From contig NZ_CP080414.1 in the NCBI RefSeq assembly GCF_019457615.1, positions 680,501 to 744,500 of the forward strand: a DNA stretch of 64,000 nt, in the 5' to 3' direction. Below are positions 26,120 to 32,897 of the stretch, piece after piece (position 1 is the first letter of the stretch; each line of letters begins with the position of its first letter). The position numbers and the translations under genes were made by a program. This DNA comes from Shewanella zhangzhouensis (lineage in GTDB: Bacteria > Pseudomonadota > Gammaproteobacteria > Enterobacterales > Shewanellaceae). Below the pieces are notes generated by a model that saw only the letters and a list, made by a program, of their open reading frames with translations, searched no databases and was not told the DNA's origin.

Positions 26120-27750
26120 TTTTTTGTCAACGTAGTAAGCCATTGTTTGGTGCTGTCACTATTCCCCATCTCAAAAGGAAGATCGATATTTCGCATTTTA
26201 ATCTCTTGTGTAATTAAATTAGACTTCATTAATTCGTTGTTGCAGGCCTGTAGTTGTTCCGAAAAACTTAAAATCTCATACGTATCGAGGTTAAATTCTA
26301 GTTTACTCAGCTCAAGTAAGTACCTATCGAGCTCTTCATTAATCGCCTGATACTTTTTGATTGTACCTGCATGAGGCATGATAGATTCAATGTAGCTCCA
26401 AATCTTTTGTGCTATCTCACTATGCAGTAAAAAATAGTTTAAGCCTAAGGTGACAACGCCAGTGATAAATGCACTTGCAAATGCCGCAAGCTCAGCGCCT
26501 AATGGAAATGACAAGATCGGGGTAAGTTGCGAGTATGCAATGCTGCCAACAACAGTTGATATCGCCAGTGTTAAAATAGTGACGACTGACTGACATAACT
26601 CTACGAAAGATAGATTTTCGGGATTAAAGATTAAAACTTTAATCGCTTTAACAAGATGAGACCATATTTCACGGATAATCTTGATTGATTGCTTTTGGGT
26701 AGTGGCAAAGATGTTAAAGACCGTCGTTGTTAGACTTCCCATTACGCCAGACAGAAACCCGTCTTTAAATGTAGTAAGAAAATCTTTAAATCGTGCTTTT
26801 ACTCTTTCCCAAATATTTCTAAATGTATTACTTATCTTTTCAATAAAAACATCAAGGTGAAACTTATCTTTCAAACTTTGATAAATTTTTGGTAATTCAT
26901 CACGAAGTTCGAACCAAACTTCAGCTAAAACAAGTCCTAGAACTTGTCTTGTACCCATCTTAAGACCCGCAAAACCAGAAGCTTTTACTGCAGAGGCCAA
27001 AAACTTACTGCTGGAGTAGTAGGTTTGATTGATTTGTTGGTTATAATTATCCCTAGCCTCTTGATCCGCTTTACGAAGTTTCTCAGTATCAACTGACTTC
27101 AGTTGGTTTACTTTATCCTTTGCGCTTAGGATTTTATGTTCTAGTTCACGAGCTTTATGTTGCTCTTCAGGCGTATTTCTTGGCATGCCAGATAGACGAG
27201 ATTCATCAGCAAAAATCTTTTTCTCATTTGCTTCAATCAAACCTGGTAGCTTATCCAAGTAGTCTGATATAGACGTTTGGCCTTTAGAGCGATTGATTGA
27301 TTGATGAGTTGATTTCAAATTTATTGATTGGTTTGCTAGCTCAGCACCATCAATTCCAGCAAGTATCCGCCCAGCATCTTCGTGGATCTCTTTCGCGCTA
27401 ATGACATGGTCGAGGTCTCGCTTTTTTAGCTCATCCAGAGACATAGCTTGGTCTCTATAACCATCATCGAGTTTACCCTGTTTATGTAGTTCTTTATCAT
27501 TGCTTCCTGTTTGCTTGTAGTTGTAATGTTTGTGATATGGAGTTGAATTGTATGCCTCTAGATTTTTGTATTTATGCAGCTCGAAATCAGTAGCATATAC
27601 ACCATTTCTTGCATTATGAATGGTGTCAACTTCGCCACCGACCTTATCTTTAAAAAGTAGAAAATCTAACCCGAACGTAGTGGTCAGGCTCTGTACAAAA
27701 GTCCTCTCTAGCTCTCTTTGCCAAGGGTAATTTATAGCATCCAATTTCAT
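26116..27750 (-). CDS. Predicted HNH nuclease with C-terminal membrane segments
   Basis: A 544-residue protein starting at ATG 27750 behind AAGGAAAG. Residues about 112-158 look like an HNH/His-Me nuclease site: Asp114-His115 in LDHVISAKEI, Asn140, Asn144 in INLKST and Asn153 with Lys156 in SINRSKG. This D-H ... N ... N-x-x-K order is typical of HNH enzymes. A charged coiled-coil region (about 165-235) follows, then a helical middle and hydrophobic segments at about 385-410 and 415-455. The combination suggests a nuclease held at the membrane, or a protein that inserts on activation. No named family is recalled with confidence. It lies between a glycine-zipper membrane protein and a cysteine-cluster protein in one operon. 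Confidence 0.6.
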   Translation of the reverse strand: MKLDAINYPWQRELERTFVQSLTTTFGLDFLLFKDKVGGEVDTIHNARNGVYATDFELHKYKNLEAYNSTPYHKHYNYKQTGSNDKELHKQGKLDDGYRDQAMSLDELKKRDLDHVISAKEIHEDAGRILAGIDGAELANQSINLKSTHQSINRSKGQTSISDYLDKLPGLIEANEKKIFADESRLSGMPRNTPEEQHKARELEHKILSAKDKVNQLKSVDTEKLRKADQEARDNYNQQINQTYYSSSKFLASAVKASGFAGLKMGTRQVLGLVLAEVWFELRDELPKIYQSLKDKFHLDVFIEKISNTFRNIWERVKARFKDFLTTFKDGFLSGVMGSLTTTVFNIFATTQKQSIKIIREIWSHLVKAIKVLIFNPENLSFVELCQSVVTILTLAISTVVGSIAYSQLTPILSFPLGAELAAFASAFITGVVTLGLNYFLLHSEIAQKIWSYIESIMPHAGTIKKYQAINEELDRYLLELSKLEFNLDTYEILSFSEQLQACNNELMKSNLITQEIKMRNIDLPFEMGNSDSTKQWLTTLTKK

Positions 27751-27767
27751 TTATATCGCTTTCCTTA

Positions 27768-27793
27768 ACAAAAAGGAGGGGAACTCCCTCCTT
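27768..27793 (-). terminator. Intra-operon terminator or attenuator
   Basis: AAGGAGG at 27773-27779 pairs with CCTCCTT at 27787-27793. On the minus strand the stem is followed by TTTTTGTT. It sits in the 50-base gap between the glycine-zipper gene and the HNH gene, so it would lower expression of the nuclease relative to the upstream gene. Confidence 0.7.
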
Positions 27794-27800
27794 AATAAAC

Positions 27801-28886
27801 TTAGTAACATGCTGCGTTAAAGTTTGCTTTATTAATTGCAATATCTATTTCTTCTGAGTTAATGACATTGAAGCCATCTTCATCTGTTTGAAGGGAAGGC
27901 GCACCATTTTCATCAATAACAAACTCATCACCGTTTTTTTCAACCTTGAAGATTGGAGTTTTAATGATATCAACAATAATTGCAGCTAGCGCGTAACCGT
28001 TCTGGATATCTGTAATCATGCTTTCATTATTCAGTTTATCATTTATGTCTTCACCTGACTTCTGTGCCGCTTTAATCATTCTGTTCACAGCTTTAAGTGA
28101 ATCGAAATATTCTTCAAATTGAATATAAATAGAATCAATTGCTCTTGTTATTTTTGAAACATAAGATTGAATCTCTACGTGTTGCTTAGTTAGGGCTTCT
28201 AGCTTTTCTACCGCATCGTTTACTTCACGTCTAACCTTTCGAGCATTGAGAAGAGATTCTTCACCGTGTTTATCATATGCCCAACCGGCGATAGCTAAAA
28301 CTGGAGCTGCAACTGCACCACCTAAAATGGCAGTACCGCCAGCCATACCTAAACCTCCAGTCGCTAATGACCCCCCTCCAATTGCGGCTAGAGTCGCGTT
28401 AGTAGCCGCTGCTCCAGATAACGACGCGATAGCTGTTCCTGTTGATGCGGCTCCTAATGTCATAACTCCGCCATAAACGGCAAACCCCGCCGCTACACCA
28501 CCAATACCAGCACCGGCAGCCGTACCAAGTACTCCAACTGCCGTGTAACTATAGTTTTCAATTTTTTGTAGTTTATGTGCAGGGATATTTACTGATAGGC
28601 GTTTATCGCTGGCATTATTAAGCTTTTGCAACAGCTCGTTAGCTAATTCGTGAAACTCATTAAATTGCTTACCTATCTCAAGTTCTTGAGTGCCCAATTC
28701 GGTAAATGCGTTGGTGGTCTCAGCCTCATGAGTTTCAAACACTTCCTTGTGTTCATTGTATTTTTGCTCAGCATTTTTAACGATCTCATCTGCTTCAGAA
28801 TGCTTCTGATACCCGTCATACCCTTTCTTTGCTCCAAAGGCCGCAGCGCCTAGTGCTGCTACACCTATAATAAGTGGTAATGGCAT
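27801..28886 (-). CDS. Glycine-zipper membrane protein
   Basis: A 361-residue protein. ATG 28886 is chosen because AAGGAAA lies seven bases before it; the frame extends to GTG 28901. A short hydrophobic N-terminus (PLIIGVAALGAAAFGA) is followed by a coiled-coil region (about 25-110). A very Gly/Ala/Thr-rich hydrophobic block at about 112-205 contains repeated GxxxG-type steps (GAGIGG, GGGSLATGGLGMAGG). A second helical region and an acidic tail end the protein. Glycine zippers of this size insert into membranes and can form pores. It is the first gene of the operon with the HNH protein. A pore-forming or membrane-perturbing effector is one possibility; a structural scaffold is another. Confidence 0.6.
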   Translation of the reverse strand: MPLPLIIGVAALGAAAFGAKKGYDGYQKHSEADEIVKNAEQKYNEHKEVFETHEAETTNAFTELGTQELEIGKQFNEFHELANELLQKLNNASDKRLSVNIPAHKLQKIENYSYTAVGVLGTAAGAGIGGVAAGFAVYGGVMTLGAASTGTAIASLSGAAATNATLAAIGGGSLATGGLGMAGGTAILGGAVAAPVLAIAGWAYDKHGEESLLNARKVRREVNDAVEKLEALTKQHVEIQSYVSKITRAIDSIYIQFEEYFDSLKAVNRMIKAAQKSGEDINDKLNNESMITDIQNGYALAAIIVDIIKTPIFKVEKNGDEFVIDENGAPSLQTDEDGFNVINSEEIDIAINKANFNAACY

Positions 28887-29035
28887 ATAGTTTTCCTTCA
28901 CTGGGGTTAAAAATAGAACGTTATGAATGCTCTAATGAGCTTGTTATATTTCCGATATCTAATGGTAATTTTAATACCTCTAAGATTTTACTAATAGTAA
29001 GCTAAGATTTCTAAGAACCGCCACTAATTTTCTCT

Positions 29036-29129
29036 GAAAGGTACGAGTAAGTTTCGACTGTGAGATCTCTGTATCGTGACCTGAACCTAGGATGAGCAAC
29101 ATAATGAGCCAGCAACTGGCTGTTGCCAA
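29036..29129 (+). mobile_element. IS5-family left-end remnant
   Basis: GAAAGGTACGAGTAAGTTTCGA... followed by GTGAGATCTCTGTATCGTGACCTGAACC and ATGAGCCAGCAACTGGCT is a diverged copy of the first about 95 bases of the IS5 elements at 30099 and 41369. The rest is missing. Confidence 0.75.
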
Positions 29130-29223
29130 TTGTGCGTGTTCAACTACCGGAAGACTTGGCGCTTGTCTTTGCCCTACTTTGGAGATTCATTCGCTCTCAT
29201 CGACTATCTGAAGCACTGGCAAG

Positions 29224-30098
29224 TCAATTCGCTTTCGCGGGCATATGATTCATCACCAGGTTGTCAAAAGTAAAGGCATCTTCAACAGAGTCTTTAAGAC
29301 GGTTCGCATAGATGTCCTTCAGTACATAATTCGGATCCACAAAGGGAGAATATGTTTTCCCTTCACCGTACTTGAACGCCCATTGGGCGCCATTAATTTC
29401 GAATGTGTCATCAAGATTGATCTGGAAGCTCACGGCCAGTAAAGCGACATTTATGTGAACGAGAAAGCTGTCATCCATTTGACCTGTAACAAATGTTAAA
29501 GACCGTTTTCCAATGCTTTTCACTTGATTGGCATTCATGCTGCACTGATAGATTACGCTGATAGCACCGTTACTGGCTTGCTGCTCGCGCCATGAGGTCT
29601 TGGTACAAGCCTGCCAACCATCAAATGCCTTCCCAATCGTCGTCTGTTTGTAGCCCCCAAGGTAACCATCCTGAACAAGGGACACATTATCGGCAGCGGC
29701 CATCTCTGAATATGCGAGTAACACAACTCCAATTAGACTGGCTGCCACCAAGGATACGGTACCAACACTGCTTGCCATCCATTTTGGCATCCAGTCCCAG
29801 GTTGTTTCACCCAACTTGTAATATCGGTAAAAGTCATAATTGGCGGTTAAGCCGTAGATACTGGAGTTGATGATGTACAACACCTTGCTTATGTCTCTGT
29901 CTGTGAACATGCCCACCAACACCAAAGACAGCAAATTCAATCCCAGGGTAAGAAGGAACAGATAAAGACCCTTCTTCCACATCCCTTTTGTTATGTAGTA
30001 GAAAGGGCCAAAAATGAACGCCAGCACATTGAAGTTGATGACGTTCTGCCCTTTGATTTGCTCTTTCTTAGAACGGGATAAGTGAGGCTGACTCTTAG
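29224..30098 (-). pseudogene. DUF2628 membrane protein, 5' end cut off by IS5
   Basis: About 290 codons of a membrane protein whose N-terminus has been lost at the left end of IS5 copy 1. The surviving part starts near KSQPHLSRSKKEQ and carries the DUF2628 pattern (NVLAFIFGPFYYITKGMWKKG followed by a hydrophobic helix), then a YGLTANYDFYRYY-type segment, another membrane helix and a C-terminal extracytoplasmic domain of about 130 residues. The open frame continues into the IS and could begin at an ATG there, producing a chimeric protein, but no native start or promoter remains. The other side of the IS carries IS3 debris rather than the missing 5' end, so a deletion accompanied or followed the insertion. 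Confidence 0.75.
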
Positions 30099-31294
30099 GG
30101 AAGGTGCGAATAAGTCCAAGATGTGAGATCTTCGTGTCGTGACCTGAACCATGGATGAGTAACCGGATGAGCCAGCAGCTGACTTTTGCCGACAGTGAGT
30201 TTTCCAGTAAACGCCGCCAGACCCGCAAAGAAGTCTTCCTTGGCAGAATGGATGACTTGCTTCCCTGGGACAAATTACTTGGCGCTATTGAGCCTGTGTA
30301 TCCCAGGGCCGGTAATGGTCGCAGGCCCTATCCACTGGAAACCATGCTGCGCATTCACTGTATGCAGCAATGGTACAACCTGAGCGATGAGGCCATGGAA
30401 GATGCGCTCTATGAAATCGCCTCCATGCGCCAATTTGCCCGCCTGTCACTGGATAAAGCCATTCCAGACCGCACCACTATCATGAATTTCAGGCATTTGC
30501 TGGAGCAGCATAAACTGGCCCGCAAAATCTTCAGTACCGTTAATCACTGGCTGGCAGAGAGTGGCGTTCTGATGACCCAGAGAACCCTGGTGGATGCCAC
30601 GATAATTCAAGCCCCCAGTTCCACCAAAAACAAAGACAGCAGCCGCGACGAAGACATGCACCAAGCCAAGAAAGGTAACCAGTGGTACTTCGGCATGAAA
30701 GCACACATCGGGGTGGACGCCAAAAGTGGCCTGACCCACAGCTTGGTGACCACGGCGGCTAACGAGCACGACCTCAACCAAGCAGGAAATTTATTGCACG
30801 GAGATGAGGAGTTCATCTCTACGGATGTGGGTTATCAGGGTGCCGAAAAGCGCGAGGAGCACTACCATGTCAGCGCGGACTGGCTTATCGCCGCGCGTCC
30901 CGGCAAGGTGAATGCATTGAAGAAACACCCGCGCAAGAACAAGCTAACCATCCGTTACGAATACCTGAAAGCGAGTATCCGAGCCAAGGTTGAACATCCA
31001 TTTCGGATAGTTAAATGTCAGTTTGGTTTCGTCAAAGCCAGGTACAAGGGACTGGCTAAAAATGACAGTCAGCTCGCGATGTTATTCACCCTGGCGAACC
31101 TGGTTCGAGTGGACCAATTGATACGGGCACAGGCGAGATCTACCTAAAATGGGAAAATTGGCCTGAAACAGGGCCAAAATCAGCAACGAAGAGACGATTT
31201 TTGGCTGAAAATTGGAAAATTGAGCCACTGGACGTTGATAACGATGAGTTGGGGCGTCATGTAGGGAGAAGCTGACTACTTAATCGCAGCTTCC
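30099..31294 (+). mobile_element. Complete IS5-family element, copy 1
   Basis: 1196 bases with imperfect terminal inverted repeats (GGAAGGTGCGAATAAGT left; GGAAGCTGCGATTAAGT read inward from the right, 15 of 17 matching). It is flanked by TTAG at 30095-30098 and 31295-31298, the YTAR target type of IS5. It contains one intact transposase gene and appears capable of transposition. Confidence 0.95.
30155..31147 (+). CDS. IS5-family transposase, copy 1
   Basis: A 330-residue DDE transposase. The N-terminal domain has the LAFADSEFSSKRRQTRKE-type lead and the YPLETMLRIHCMQQWYNLSD motif. Catalytic-region motifs follow: VDATIIQAPSS (first Asp), STDVGYQGAEKR (second Asp) and the R-Y/E signature near IRAKVEHPFRIVK. 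There is no internal stop or frameshift. Compared with copy 2 it lacks one residue (DATLVDAT versus VVVDAT region) and differs in a few nearby codons, so the two are close but not identical. The element cut a DUF2628 gene to its left. Confidence 0.95.
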   Translation: MSNRMSQQLTFADSEFSSKRRQTRKEVFLGRMDDLLPWDKLLGAIEPVYPRAGNGRRPYPLETMLRIHCMQQWYNLSDEAMEDALYEIASMRQFARLSLDKAIPDRTTIMNFRHLLEQHKLARKIFSTVNHWLAESGVLMTQRTLVDATIIQAPSSTKNKDSSRDEDMHQAKKGNQWYFGMKAHIGVDAKSGLTHSLVTTAANEHDLNQAGNLLHGDEEFISTDVGYQGAEKREEHYHVSADWLIAARPGKVNALKKHPRKNKLTIRYEYLKASIRAKVEHPFRIVKCQFGFVKARYKGLAKNDSQLAMLFTLANLVRVDQLIRAQARST

Positions 31295-31295
31295 T

Positions 31296-31456
31296 TAGAC
31301 GAAGCCAGATACGAAATCGAACTATGGCGTGAACACCACAACCATGTTCGCCCACATAGTTCACTGAACTATATGCCAACTGTTGAGTATGCCAAGCAGG
31401 CAGCATAAGCTGGAAAATCTCATCAAGGAAGTGGTACTAGTCTAGGGGAAAAGTCA
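31296..31456 (+). mobile_element. IS3-family orfB C-terminus and right end
   Basis: Codons 31296-31408 encode the end of an IS3-type OrfB (DEARYEIELW, HNHVRPHSSLNY, TVEYAKQAA, stop). The right terminal repeat follows at 31432-31456 (TGGTACTAGTCTAGGGG...). It is cut on the left by IS5 copy 1. This fragment identifies the 25-base repeats at 13491 and 24466 as IS3 ends. Confidence 0.85.
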
Positions 31457-31510
31457 GTGCTCGCCGATGTCGCAGTATTTTTGTTCTATGACAAAAATAT
31501 GCTATTAATG
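31457..31510. repeat. 54-bp repeat, copy B
   Basis: Identical to 16906-16959, including the TATTTTTGT-N6-ACAAAAATA inverted repeat (31476-31499). It is trapped exactly between the right end of the IS3 remnant and the left end of an IS481-type remnant. Confidence 0.8.
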
Positions 31511-31550
31511 TGTACTAGCTCATACCTGAGCTGATAGTTACCCGAAATTG
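31511..31550 (+). mobile_element. Solo IS481-type terminal repeat
   Basis: TGTACTAGCTCATACCTGAGCTGATAGTTACCCG resembles the inward-reading ends of the complete IS481 copy (TGTACTAGCTCAGACTTGATC...GTTACCCG). No transposase follows; a few hundred bases of unassigned sequence lead to the AraC gene. Confidence 0.6.
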
Positions 31551-31708
31551 GGGCGTAATGCAGGGGTAGGCAGGAAAATGAATCGATTTGTCCCTTGTGG
31601 TATCCTGGGTTGCACGCAATGATTAAGCCTTAATGGCAAGCACGAATGGTATAGTTGATCTAGGCTCTACGCCATTTTTTATCTGATTGTCAGTTGTGTA
31701 ATTTATAT

Positions 31709-32557
31709 ATGACCAATAAATTTCTTAAAGAAGTTATATTTAATAAAGAAAACATCTGTCTGGCAGAGAAAAGGCCTCTCATAAGAGGCTTGAATTTAAC
31801 TCGTTGGTGCTTTGAAAGTGGCAATGTTTTTTTTGAAAAAGATTGCTGCAATACATTAAGTTTATCATTGGAAGGTAGTTATAGCGCTTGTCAAGGTTAC
31901 AATAATCCTTATCAAAGAAATCCAAACAGCATTTCTATTATACCTAAAGATGTGACGACATATTGGCATGTAAATAGTAAAATAAAGTTTGCCCACTTTT
32001 ATATTGAGTCAAAAGTTTTGACCGAGTTTGCATCTATTAACTATGGGATGGATGTTAGGGGATTGCTGCTAAAAAACTCGAACTGCCTTAATGATGAAAC
32101 ACTTTTAACTTTGATGAAAAAATGCCTTGAACCGGACTTGACATCTGTAGGATATGAGCAGTTAAGCTATTTATTGCTAAATCATATTTTAATGAATTAT
32201 TCAGGCTGTAGCCTAAATCATAATGAGCTTATTGGTGGTCTCTCCCCACACCAACGCATACGTATAATTGAATTCATTCATGATAATATTTCTAATAAAA
32301 TAACCATAGACGAACTGTCTAAAGAAGTTTGTTTAAGTCCATTTCATTTCGCTAGAGAGTTTAAGCATTCTTTTTCCATCCCTCCTGCACAGTATATTTT
32401 ACGCAGGCGACTATACAAGGTAAAAGAAATGCTAAAAACTACGCTCTCACTTGCTGATATAAGCGTCACTTGTGGTTTTAATACGCAAAGTCATATGACA
32501 ATGTATTTTAAAAAGCTATTTAACATCACACCGGCAGAGTATAGAAAACTTTTATAA
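31709..32557 (+). CDS. AraC/XylS-family transcriptional regulator
   Basis: A 282-residue regulator. ATG 31709 is preferred to the upstream TTG 31694. The C-terminal about 95 residues form the double helix-turn-helix of AraC proteins (IDELSKEVCLSPFHFAREFK, PAQYILRRRL, LADISVTCGFNTQSHMTMYFKK and the closing NITPAEYRK). The N-terminal about 180 residues are a sensor domain rich in aromatic residues and Cys, with no recognised ligand. It is the first of a run of plus-strand genes up to 39.8 kb and may control them, especially the metallopeptidase gene that follows after 340 bases. The GC content is low, as in the rest of the block. Confidence 0.9.
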   Translation: MTNKFLKEVIFNKENICLAEKRPLIRGLNLTRWCFESGNVFFEKDCCNTLSLSLEGSYSACQGYNNPYQRNPNSISIIPKDVTTYWHVNSKIKFAHFYIESKVLTEFASINYGMDVRGLLLKNSNCLNDETLLTLMKKCLEPDLTSVGYEQLSYLLLNHILMNYSGCSLNHNELIGGLSPHQRIRIIEFIHDNISNKITIDELSKEVCLSPFHFAREFKHSFSIPPAQYILRRRLYKVKEMLKTTLSLADISVTCGFNTQSHMTMYFKKLFNITPAEYRKLL

Positions 32558-32591
32558 TTAAAATAACCACCCACATAAAAAATTGACCGAA

Positions 32592-32639
32592 AAATTTAAA
32601 GGCGTGACAGATAAAAAGTCAAAAACGCCGTTTAAATTT
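32592..32639. promoter_or_regulatory. Large inverted repeat between AraC and metallopeptidase genes
   Basis: AAATTTAAAGGCGT at 32592-32605 pairs with ACGCCGTTTAAATTT at 32625-32639 (one bulge), and an inner GAC/GTC continues the symmetry. It may be a bidirectional terminator of araC or an operator. The remainder of 32558-32897 shows no gene. Confidence 0.45.
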
Positions 32640-32897
32640 CGTACTTTAGCTCACTGCCAGATAACGTATTCTGCCAAAAAGACCATATTTTTAACACCAA
32701 CTTTTCTTGACTGCGAATTGTCAGTGAAGTGGTTTTCCAATCAATAAAGATAAAGTAGCAAGATTTTGATATCAGTTGGTATCGGTGAAACCGCAACATA
32801 CAGTCTAGTTGCGAATACTTGAGTTAGCACTGTGAAACTCGCATATCTACGCCCGTTTTAAATTTTAAGTTGTATTCAAGGCAAGAGGTGTTGGTCT

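Noticed and set aside
29224..30273. Reading the whole 349-codon minus-strand frame as one native protein
   Set aside because: The first about 58 codons lie inside the IS5 element (the same peptide is encoded at 41349-41543), so only the part up to 30098 belongs to the DUF2628 gene.
30446..30781. Minus-strand open frame opposite the IS5 transposase (also at 41716-42054)
   Set aside because: It is an antisense shadow duplicated with the IS. The plus-strand transposase has all DDE motifs.
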